Shown here piece after piece: positions 25,153-37,100 of a stretch of DNA of 64,000 nucleotides. Source of the DNA: Magnolia sinica (taxonomy: Eukaryota; Streptophyta; Magnoliopsida; Magnoliales; Magnoliaceae); assembly GCF_029962835.1 (NCBI RefSeq), contig NC_080574.1, positions 24,402,001 through 24,466,000 on the forward strand. The letters run 5' to 3'. The notes beneath the pieces are model-generated. The model was not told the DNA's origin, made no database searches, and saw only the letters and a list, made by a program, of their open reading frames with translations. The position numbers were made by a program, and so were the translations under genes. The first letter of the stretch is position 1, and every line of letters starts with the position of its first letter.

Positions 25153-26873
25153 TCACCATTAAAGTTAGATGGACCCAACTCAGATGCGACCCAAATTTAA
25201 CGGGTCTCAAAGATGGACTCGACCTGAACCACACTAACCCGAATATTAACTGGATACGAACCAGGTCCGATTTTAAATGGGTCGGAAGAGATGGATCCGG
25301 ATCTATACCTGTTAAAATCGGCTGCATTCATTAGGGTAAACGTTGACAGCCCTACATAACTCTGATTCTGGCACCGTTTGATTCAAAAATCCCTCACTTA
25401 ACAAAATTCATTAGAACAATCGGGATCTTTAGGAGCTGGATGTCCACGAGACCTATAAAAAATATTTTTGGACAATCCTAGCTTTCCAATTTGTGCATGC
25501 TATGAATACTAAATCAAAAATCGTCTTAGATGGTTGAGATAATCCCATCAAAGCAGAGCCAATCGATGCTGAAACCCATAGGATTAGTTCAGATCATCAT
25601 AAACGTGCCACATATACGGTACACGAAAATGGAATTGCACGCAATAGTTCAGCTCCCCCATCTAAACAAGGGGGTGGTGATGGGTTGGGTAGACCCATGA
25701 GTCAATTGGCCTGACCGGCTTCTAAACTGAGTTTAAGCCTAGTGGGTTGGATTGGGTTGTGAGTCGAGGCCAGGCAAAAAAAGTAGCCCATTTAGATTAG
25801 GGTCGGGCTCGGGTTTAGGCCAACCCAACCTGACCCACCCATATATTGAATCAATGGGACGGGTCAAATGACCTGATCTAAACTAACCCATAAGCCAAAA
25901 CCAAGGTATCCTAACATACACGTGAATATAGATGAGATGAAATATTCGGACAACATGAAAAACCCAATCCCATAAGCATTAATAGTGAGTTCCATACACA
26001 TGAAAACTCCAAGAATAACCAATCAGCCTAATATGAGAGATTAAAGTTGGTACATGGGTCTAGGTGGGCGGGTCATTTAAGCTCAACCAGACTGCAATTA
26101 AATGGGTTGGGTTTGGGCTCTAGAAACTTTAAGTGGGCCAGGTTAGGTCACCAGGTGCTGGCTTGCGGTCGGGTTTGGGCCAGATTTCTAGAGCTATTTA
26201 TTAAATGGGTCGGCCTTGGGCTGATCCCAACCCCAACCGAACACGACCCATTGCCAAGCCTATTATTCACAAACAAATATTCACCCTAGGTGTTGAAAAT
26301 ATATCAATTTCAGCCACCGCTAGCACTATATACCAGGTGCCATCAACACAATATGCAACATCCTAGTCATAATTCATTGCTATTAATGCAATTTCACCCA
26401 TTTATAGAGCAATCATCTAGGAGGTGCGCTACAGCAGTACCGGGCTGTTGTGGGGCCTGCATTGTGTTACGGCATCCAACCATCTAAGAGGTAAGCCCCA
26501 CAACACCTATCATCTATCTATAGGTTGCAGTGTTTGTCATGCATCACATGCTGTCACCTTCTGTCAGATTTAACAGAAAGCAACAATAAACAGAGGTTTG
26601 CTAGCCTCGCATAGTTCTCTCCGCAAAAGTCTACATGCAGCATGAGGGGAAACTGGCATGTGCAGAGGGTGCACCTCATCATGCAGACAACCTGGAGCAA
26701 ATCAGGCCGATCCGCTAATCAGCCAAGCCGTTCAAAAACAGTAGAGAGTTTAAAGAAAAAAGACCAACTTGCCAAAGAACCATAATAGACATGTGGCCCA
26801 CGTGATGAGTGGACTGACCCTATTTTTGTGAAGGGGCACCTTCACGAACAGGCCCACATTATGCACAGCTGAC
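25153..26873. other. Intergenic, hAT-like subterminal repeat sequence, no gene
   Basis: Patches rich in GGGTTGGG, GGGTCGG and CCAACCC occur at about 25680-25870 and 26050-26260. They look like subterminal sequence of a hAT-type element ending near CCCATTGCCAAGCCT (26247-26261). The remainder has no supported gene. Confidence 0.4.
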
Positions 26874-27460
26874 TAGAGCTGTACACAAGTCGAACCAAGT
26901 TGAGCTTGGCACAGCTCGACTCGGCTCGGCCACTAGCTGACCCCAGCTCGAACTCAGCTCGGCTCAGTCCTCGAGCCTGACTGGCCAGCTCAGCTTGGTT
27001 CAGTCAGTAGCTCGGGCCAGTTTGAGCCGAGTTCAAGCCAAGATCGAGCCTGTGCAGCATTTTCACAAACACATGGAGTGCACCTTCAATTTCTCATGGA
27101 ATATAAAACAGCAGCATCAATCTACAGATATTTTATCAAACACTTTGTAGGCAACATCAAATTCAAGATACAAGGTATTTGTTTCATATCCATACCTTCC
27201 TCGCCACCAGCGGACACTTCGTCGAGTCATTTCATCAAACACTTGGTGAGCAACATCAATATCAAAATAACCAAGTCACCAAACTGGTTCGATCCAAGTT
27301 GAGTCGAGTTGAGCTCGGGCAAGCTCGAACTCGGTTCGAAATTTTTTCGAGCTCGTAAAATCAGCTTGGCTTGACTCGAACTCAATTTCGAACTGAGTTG
27401 AATTGAGCTTTCTCGAGTCGAGCGAGCTAACTGAGCTAACTCGGTTCGTGTACAGCTCTA
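26874..27460. mobile_element. Non-autonomous hAT-type element, same family as 22849-23381
   Basis: The left end TAGAGCTGTACACAAG and the inverse of the right end, TAGAGCTGTACACGAA, form the terminal repeats. Both sides are dense in GAGCTCG/CGAACTCGG motifs. Flanks CACAGCTG (26864-26871) and CACAGCTA (27461-27468) look like an 8-bp duplication, but two extra bases (AC) precede the left end. 587 bp, no transposase. Confidence 0.75.
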
Positions 27461-28179
27461 CACAGCTATGACATTCCACTCACATGCCAGGTTGAAATCT
27501 GCCACACATAAACATGAAGGTGGAGGGTGGTGAATATGGGGCTAGCAAACTTCATCATCGTAGATTACCGATTGCCCATTGATAGCTATGGTCGATCACC
27601 AAGCCAACCTCTTGGAATGATCAAATATGCACATAACTCATAAGCATTTAAAAAAAAAGACATTTTCACCAGGGTGTCAATCAGGACTGTTGATCTAATG
27701 GACCTCCAAACGGAAAGGAAATGCAAAAAACATACACCAAGATAATCTATTTGATACACGTGACAACAAGAATGGCAAAAAAAAATAAAAATCATGGCAC
27801 GCATTCGTTGTTGATGGGGAAGTGCCCCCATTTAGAAGTTTTTTCACGTAACTTTTGAATAAAAAAATGTCATCACACCTCATAAAACTTGATAAACTGT
27901 AATGTTACATTCGTCAGGTTGGCAGTTTAACATGAAATGAGAGCAAAGCTCATTTCAACTATATAAAAACTCCCCCAAAGAGAGTAGAAACTTTCACTGG
28001 AACCAAATAAAATTACCCAAGAGCAAGAGCAATCAACCTCATGTTTCTTGAAAGAAGGCAAGGCAAAGCTTCCATAACATTCTCCAAGGCCTCCCCTTTT
28101 TTGCATTGGATTCTGGGAAGAACTGCATTTTACAAAGACAATGCCACAATTGAGATCCATGAAACTCCCATACTCACTT
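27461..28179 (-). other. Probable 3'UTR and 3' flank of the four-RRM gene
   Basis: This follows the RRM-gene stop (28182-28180). Moderately unique, non-repetitive sequence extends to about 27880 and probably includes the 3'UTR. The polyadenylation site was not fixed. Open frames here show no known domain. Confidence 0.5.
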
Positions 28180-31100
28180 CTAATAGGGTCTGTACCGTGA
28201 CACTGATCTGAGTGGCCGGTTTACCGTGGCACCTCGAGAGTGTACAACCTGCAAAACATAATGCAAGCACAAATATCAATAAAAAGAAAATTGAAAAAAA
28301 AAAGAGCACAAAAGTGGAGATGGAAATTCAGAGGCCTTTTAACAATACAAAGTGAGAAACCCAAAAAATGAATTTGATTCGGGTTAAAAAGTAGCGTACA
28401 TTAATTTCTCCGGGGGCCTTATTGTTGAAGGTGATTCCAGGAATGTTATTGGTTGGGCGTCCAAAGAAAATTCGGGACCATGGAAGCTTGCCTACATTTT
28501 CAACAAAATTCAGGTTCTTATCTCTTGCTTTAAGCATTTTGTTTAATCATGTTCGTATAGAGCCAAATTATGTCAAGGACACGCTTGCTAAGGAGGGTGT
28601 CACAGAAGTGGATCGTTTTGCTGGGGACTAAATAGTTCCCATCTGTTGTATTCCTCATTCTTGCTTACCCATCTGTTGTATCTTCCTTCTTGCTTTTCTT
28701 TTAATAGAATTTTCTTTATCGTAGGCATGATTCCGCAACACTCATCATTACGTTATTTAGATTAGGGATTCTTACATAAAGGCACCTTATTGATTTGCAT
28801 ATTGCATCCCTATACCTAAATGAATCCCATTTTCTACGGGTACCTCATTAATTTAAGTACCTCACATCTGGCTCCCTTCCGTGTGATTCTCCTAACAGTA
28901 AGTACCCTTCAGTTTCTATTTTTAGTTAAATGTCCCCATCCGTGAGATTTTCTTAACGGCGGTTACCTAAAGTTTCTATTTTAATAAAATGATGAAATTA
29001 CCCTCATTAATTCCTTAATTGCTATTTTTAAAACACCTCTACTCGTTTTCTAAGCTTCTTTATTCCCCCAAATCCAATTACTTCCATGGTGTCAATCTCA
29101 CTGCCCACTAAGGAATAAAGGGCATTAGACTACTGGTTTTTGTCATTCCAAACATGGCTGAAATGCAGATGATCACAGGGTGTGCCAAATCGGTTACGTA
29201 TCGGCCGATACGTAACGGTAACGGTGCGAACCGTTACCCGTTTCGGGGCCGTATCGGCCGATACGATTTTTTGTACCCGTATCGGCCGATACGGGCCCGT
29301 TACGGGGTGTAACGGCCGTAACGGTAACTTTTTTTTTTTTTCATTTTTAGCTCATTTTTTGCTGTTTTTTTGAAACCTCTTGCTTCCAAACTGTTTTTCA
29401 CTCCTTCTACTACTAATTTCGACCAACCTTAGTTAAGTATTTGAGATAAAAACACATTATATTACAGATTTTTTTGAATCAAAGCTCGCTGGTCCATTTT
29501 TCAAAAATTCGTCAAAAATAGGTATTTATACTTTTTTTAATATGTTTTGCTGTTTTAATCATGTCATATGATGTGTTAATCATAGTAGAACATGTTAATG
29601 TACATTTTACAGATTTGGGGTGCCATTTAATAATTTTTTAATATTTTTTTCTATTTACGCATGAATTTTGGCCCCTTTTTTTAAAATTCGAAAAATCAAA
29701 TTTTAATGGTTGTTTTGCTGTTTTAATCATGCCATTTGATGTGTTAATCATAGTAGAATATGTTAATGTGCATTTTACAGATCTGGGGTGCCATTTTATA
29801 TTTTTTTAATATTTTTTTTCTATTTACGCATTTATTTTGGCCCTTTTTTTGAAAATTCGAAAAATCATTTTTTAATGATTCTTTTGCTGTTTTAATGACG
29901 TCATATGATGTGTTAATCATAGTAGAACATGTTAATGTGCATTTTACAGATTTGGAGTGCCATTTTATATATTTTTTATATTTTTTTCTATTTACGCATT
30001 TATTTTGACCCTTTTTTTGAAAATTCGAAAAATCATTTTTTAATAATTCTTTTGCTGTTTTAATGATGCCATATGATGTGTTAATCATAGTAGAACATGT
30101 TAATATGCATTTTACAGATTTGGGGTGCCATTTTATATTTTTTTCTATTTACGCATTTATTTCGGCCCTTTTTTTGAAAATTCGAAAAATCATTTTTTAA
30201 TGATTCTTTTGCTATTTTAATGATGTCATATGATGTGTTAATCATAGTAGAACATGTTAATGTGCATTTTACATATTTGGGGTGCCATTTTTTTTTATTT
30301 TTTTATTTTTTTCTATTTACGCATTTATTTCAGCCCTTTTTTTGAAAATTCGAAAAATTATTTTTTAATGATTCTTTTGCTGTTTTAATGATGTCATATG
30401 ATGTGTTGTTAATCATAGTAGAACATGTTAATGTGCATTTTACATATTTGGGGTGCCATTTTATATTTTTTTCTATTTACGCATGAATTTTGGACCTCAA
30501 AAATAATTGCAAACACCTAAATGTAAGATATTTTCATATTACATTCATTCTAACATATCTATCATTGATAGTAGATAGTTAGAAAATAAAATATATGAAT
30601 TTTGTAGTCAAATTCAGGTTATCTGGTTCATAAATTCATCAGACAGTCCGATACAACTTCTCACCAAAGAGTGGACCGTTACACCACCATAAACATGTTC
30701 CAATTTATAAATGAATGCATATTTGGAATGCTTAGAATATTCCGGATTTAATCCATATTTTTTCATATTTTTTTGGCAAAAAATAAATAAAATTGCGCCG
30801 TTACGCCCCCATATCCGTATCGGTTTTGGAGGTCACCGTTACGCCAATCGATACCGATACGGGACACCTTGGATGATCACCTTTTAAGCAAGACTTTCAA
30901 CATCTCTCATCACCAACTACACTGAACCACTCGTCAAAATCAAACACTACTTCAATAACCAATCAGATGAGTTCTCGTCCTCCCCTGAGTTGGAGATCTT
31001 TTTTATTGGCCATGTCCTTCAACACCTCCTCCATGTCTGGGTAGTTCTCAGGCAACTTGTTGCAACAATGTAGAATGATTTATGGCAACTTAAGTCCCTT

Positions 31101-34100
31101 CTGAGGCACTTCTCTGCATGGAGATCTCTAGATCGAAAATCTCAGCAGCCCCATTCTTCTCCAATAGCTCTATTAGCCCAATTGCATAGATCCACACCTT
31201 TGATGCCGGATGGAGCCGAATGACTACGTGCTCTACCCATTTTAAGCTAAAGGGGAAGACAGCCATTACGTCCATGCATCTGATTTCTTTGAAACTTCTT
31301 TTTGTTGTTGTTATTTTGACAATTTGTATGACACCATTTGTTCAACTGCGGCAGCAACCACAATCAATGGATTAAGGCTGTAATGAGAAACAAGAGGTAC
31401 ATCATTCTCATCGAGAATAAAATTCAAAGACTTCAAGTTCTTGTGGGGAATGACGTCCTGTGCATTGGCATTGAGATGCAAAAATGCCACTGCTCGAGCT
31501 AAACCTTGAGCTACCAATAACCTTTGATGCAGGACATGGAAATTAAATATGATATGCAAGATTTCAAACTTTAGATCAATACTAATTTAGAAACAATCAC
31601 AAAAATTCCACATCCCACATAAAGTCAAGCAATCAACAAGGGGGATCTACAAGGGTCCAAGCCTACACATGCTAGGGCTGGATCAATTAAAATTATAGAC
31701 CAAACAATGATCAAAGGAGAGTAGATTCATCCACACAGGCAAATGATTATTTTCCCAATTCAAGGGATTCACATGTTTCAATTCGGGAAACCCTAGGGTT
31801 GTAAAAGGGGGAATAGAACTTGGGATTTAGGATAATCTAGGGTTAGGGTTAGGGAAATAAGGTGATAGAGGAGTGAAAAAGAGGAGAGAGAGAGAGAACT
31901 TGTAATCAGTCCACACGAGTGGACAACAGCTTGGCCTGACACATGTGCGTGGATTGCTGCCCGCATGTGTGTGTGGGGAACACGACCCAAAAAGGGCCAA
32001 CTAGTGGTTGGTCGGCCAGGGATGGGTCATCCAAACACCAAGTTTCAGGGCAATCGGATGACTAGTTTGAGCACGGTGCTCTGCTAAAGTTTCAGCCCTC
32101 CTACAGGGCTTGATTCTAGAAATCTGCTATAGAGAAGGATTGACTGCAAAATAAAAGTGGATTTGAAGAGTGGATGGCTGTGAGAGATGATGAATATAGA
32201 TGATAGGAGGTGGGGGCGATTTGAGATACGTGTGACTTCACACCACGGTAGTTAACCATTCAAAGAAGGGAGAGTTTTGCACCCAATTGGATTTCCACAA
32301 CTCAGAGAATTAGAGAATCAGGAAAACACATAATTTTATTCACAATCTTCAATGAGAAAAAACCTACAAGGGGTTGCCTATTTATAAGAAAACCCTATAA
32401 CCCAAAAGCCGCGTCATGTGCGCATACTATTACTTAGAAATGAAGTAACAAAAATAACAATTAATCAAAGCAATCTAAATCGTTCATGATGTTCCTAATG
32501 ACAATAATAAGCAAAACTCTAAGTCCCTAGATCATCTAGGGTAGTGGGCCACGATCATGAGATCCAGTGATGGGATTCACATGATGATCGAGTTCACTCC
32601 AAGGAACCAAAACACAGTCTTCTAACTAGGAGGCCCTCCCTGGATGTTGTCATTGATCCAGATCGATGGTGGGGCGCTCCTCCTCCTTGCGTGCGTGTGT
32701 GCGAGATGTCCTCATCAACTCTCCCCTGCTGCGAAGATTTCGCCATTGGCGAAACAAAACTCCTGAACCGCTCCAAGATGTCAAGATCAACTCGTTGAAG
32801 CTCCTCCTTAGCGAGTCACGTATTATCTGAAGTTGGGCGTGACTTCCACTTAACCAGGTACTTTTGAAACCCGTCGCCCGACGTTGATACTATCTGATGG
32901 TCCAGAATATCCCCTATCTCCTCTCTAGGTGTGGGAAGGGAAGGTATGGAAAGTAGAGGCTGGGAAGAAGGGTCGGGAAGAGGTCGTGGATCAACGGAAA
33001 GGTCTGGGGAATCAGCATGGTTAGGCGAAAGGCTGGATAATGTATCAGGGGTCCCCTGAAAAGCAACTAGATCCTCCACATTGAATGTGGAACTAATTAC
33101 CATGGAAGGTGGAAGATCTACCACATACGCATTAAGACCGTTTCGTTTTATAATTTTGAATGGTCCAGTGCCACACGCGTGTAATTTATGAACGGCTCCC
33201 TGAGGGCACTGCTCTAGCTTGATGTAGACCATTACAGAGTCCCCTACATTGAATTCCTTGAAAGGTTTATGCTGGTCTGCAGAAAGTTTGTAATGTTCAT
33301 TACTAGTAGTGATCTTTCGCCTAATTTCTTGATGCAATGAATGAATGTGATGCACAAAAGACTCTGCAGACTCTGATGGCCTATGGGACAGTGACATAGG
33401 GACAAGATCAATAAGTTTCCTAGGTTTATAACCAGTAATGACTTCAAAGGGACTTAAACCTATGGACTTATTGACAGAACTATAAAATACAAACTCGGTT
33501 ATAGGTAGTACGGTGTCCTATGTCCTGGTGTGTTCCCCCACTAAACATCTGAGCAAACACCCTAGGCTCCTATTGACCACCTCAGTCTGACCATTGGTCT
33601 GAGGGTGGTAGGCAGAAGAAAATTGGAGCCTAGTATTCATCATATGCCATAGTGTCTTCCAAAAATAACTCATAAATCGCACGTCACGGTCAGACACTAT
33701 GGTTTTTGGTAACCCGTGAAGTTTAACGACCTCACTAAAGAACAGTTTGGCAACATGAGATGTATCAGAGGTCTTAGGACAAGGAACGAAATGGGTCATT
33801 TTAGAAAAATAGTCCACGACAACAAATATGGAATCATGTTTACGAATAGTCTTGGGAAGCTCAAACACGAAGTCTATACTGATGTCCTGCCAAGGGATGA
33901 ATGGAACTGGCAAAGGTGTGTTAGTCCCGTATTTTATTTTTTCTGTTTTGCCTGTTGACAAGTACGACATTGCCCCAATAATTTTGGTCACGTCTTGTTG
34001 AGGCTTGGCCAATAGAACCTATCCTCCACTAGGGCAATGGTCTCGTCTTGACCAAAATTACTCGCGACCCCTCCTGAATGTAACCCCCAGATAAGAAAAT

Positions 34101-37100
34101 CGTGGAGGGATGTGCGCGGTATGCATAAGCAATCACTCCTAAACAAATATCCATCTAAAATCAAGTACTCACTGCTAGCTCCTGACAAACTCTCTAACAA
34201 CGACGCGTACACAACTCCAAAATCTGATCACTCAGAATAATCATCATTGACATGCTCGAGGCCCGTGACTTCAACACTCATGAAACTGAGTAATGCGACT
34301 CGATGTCTCAACGCGTCAGCGGGCTTATTCTCTACACCGGCCTTGTGTTTAAGCACAAAAGTATACTTTTGAAGGAATTGGACCTACTTGGCGTGCCTAG
34401 GGTTTAATTTCTTCTGAGAGTTCAGATATCTTAAGGCCTCGTTATCTGAGAACAAGACGAATTCTTACGGCAATAAATAATGACACCAGTGGCGCAGCGA
34501 TTGCACGACCTCATAGAATTCTTTGTCATAGGTGGAATATTTTTGCTTCACCTCATTCAGTTTCTCACTAAAAAAGGCGACAGGGTGCCCTTCTTGACTA
34601 AGTACTCCTCCTATGCCGACTCCTGATGCGTCGCATGCGACTTCAAAAGCTTTTGAAAAATTCGGAAGTCGCGTGACTAGAGCTTCGATTATCTTGAACT
34701 TTTTCTTCTTGAAGGCTTTCGAGGCTGCCTTCGTCCATTGAAACTCTCCTTTTTTTTATGCAATCCGTGATGGGAACCATAATAGAACTGAAACCTCGAA
34801 TGAACTGCCTATATAAGGTGGCTAAGCCGTGAAAGCTGCGCACATCGTGAATATTGTGGGGTTCATGCCAATTGACAATGGCTTTGACCTTCTCGGGATC
34901 CGCCGATACACCCTCAGTTAATACAACAAAACTTGAGAAGATAACACTACTAGACATAAACGCACACTTCTTTAGGTTGGCGTACAATTTCTCGGCTCTA
35001 AGGATCCCATAAACCTGCCTCAAATGATTGAGGTGTTATTCTTTGGTCATGCTATAAATCAAGATATCATCAAAGTAGACGACCGAGAACTTTCCCATGA
35101 AGGGCCTCAACACTTGGGTCATCATACGCATGAAAGTACTTGGGGCATTAGTTAACCTAAAAGGCATGACTAGCCACTCGTATAGCCCATCCTTCATCTT
35201 GAAGGTCGTCTTCCACTCATCACCAGGGCATACACGGATTTGGTCATAACCACTTTTGAGGTCAATTTTTGAGAAGATAGTAGCATTGGCCATCATATCC
35301 AACATGTCATCAAGACGCGATATGGGAAACCGATACTTTACTGTGATTTTGTTGATGGCCCTACTATCAACATACATCCTCCATGTGCCATCCTTCTTAG
35401 GTGTAAGAAGGGCTGGCACGGCACACGGGCTCATACTCTCTCGAATGAAACCATTTTCTAGTAGCTCATCAATCTGCCTCTTCAACTCTGCATGCTCCTC
35501 TGAGTTCATTCTGTAATGAGGAAGGTTTGGTAGAGTCGCTCCAGGAACTAAATCAATGGCATGCTGTATATCCCTCATAAGGGGAAGCTCATCCGGTAGA
35601 TCCTCGGGAAAGACATCATGGAACTCATCCACTACCAAAACGGCCTCAGTGGGCAACTCTACGCTAGCCTCTGGTGCACTCTCCCTAGCCACAATGGCGT
35701 ACACTACCGAGTCTAAATAAGTCTCTCGCTCAAAGTCCTGGGCATTTAGAATATGGAGAGGCTTAGACTTAAACTTCGATTCCTTCAATTCTTTTGAGCC
35801 GCTCAAACCACTGTGTGGTGGACTCTTTTCCAGTTGTGTTCTTGGGTAGAAGTGGGTTTAGCTTGACTTTCTTGCCCTCAAACTAGAATGTACACACATT
35901 AGAACGACCAAATATGGTGACATCCCTATCATAGAGTCAAGGCCTACCCATGATGATATGGCCAACATCCATGGGAACAACATCACACCAAAGTGTCTTT
36001 ATATGATCCAAACTAAACAAGAACAAGACAACAGTGCGAGACTAGAATGGAAGTTTCATCAACCCGAGATACGTTATAGGGTTGAGGATGAACTTCAAGC
36101 TTCAAGCCCAAATGGCTCACAGTGCTAGTTGATGCCACGTTGGCACAACTACCACTATCCACAATCATCTTATAACTCTTTTCACCACATTTTGTGTAAG
36201 TATAGAAGAACGTGTTGCGGCGTCGATCATTAGTATTATTAACTTGTGCAAAAGCGCAAGGCACAACTGCAAAGGTCGCAGACTCTTGCGCTCCCTCTTC
36301 CTCATCATTAGGGGTTTCTGCTGGTTCATATTCTTCCCCTTCATCGTCACCTTCTAGGGGCACTACTTCTACTTGCCCATCAATAAGGAACACCTTGGTA
36401 CCATCTTTCGTGCCACACTGGGCAAAGTGACCAAACCATCGACATCTAAAACACCTAATTGCTTCACTTTTGCACAAACTAGACCCGACAACCTCTTTAC
36501 CCTTACCATCTTTAGGCCTACACTGAGAACCACTGGAAGGCTTGTGTTGATATCTAGTGTTGGCTTAGCCCCAGAAGGGTTAACCTTAGCGCTAGAATCA
36601 CAAAACTCAAACCGCCTTTCCACAGATGCTTTGAGGTATTGCTCGACCTCTAACACTACTTTATACATCTGTTCAAGAGTGTTTATGTCCTTAGCAAACA
36701 ACTCTCTCCTAATGTCAGAGTGGAGGCCCGTCTTAAATCGAGCAAGAGTGAGTACGGGGTCCTCATCAACTTCACATCAGGTCAAGTACTCTTCGAACTT
36801 CTCAATGTATTCAGCAACACTCATGGAACCTTGTCGAAGAGACTATCATTCATCAACCAACCTCAAGTGATAAGAGAAAAGGGAGGTATTTTTCCTTAAG
36901 AGTTTCTTTCATTTCTTTCCAATGGACTATTGGGAGCTTCCTCGACCTTTCTTTCTTTCGCTCTACAGTAGCCTAAAATCTCTTTGCTTGACTCACAAGC
37001 TTCATCTTGATAATTCGGACTCGACGAGCATCTGACATGTCATACCATTCAAAATAGTGGTTCATATCCGCCAACCAATCTAAAAAGGCTTTAGGGTCCA

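Noticed and set aside
24858-25334. 158-codon open frame with an RRHFRRSS-type basic stretch and an SLSLSL run
   Set aside because: The basic stretch also appears on the opposite strand at 23598-23873 because the two are arms of an inverted repeat, and the SLSLSL run is a (CT)n tract.
29547-30500. Regularly spaced repeats that might suggest a CRISPR-like array
   Set aside because: The whole ~167-bp unit is repeated with no unique spacers. It lies within a plant hAT element in a eukaryotic genome.
31840-31860. TTAGGG-like repeats resembling telomere sequence
   Set aside because: Only about three units, present at the same place in both LTRs of gypsy A (also near 38123), and not the plant TTTAGGG form. 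It is ordinary LTR sequence.
33716-36870. Plus-strand open frames across gypsy A
   Set aside because: They are antisense shadows of the gag-pol region on the minus strand.
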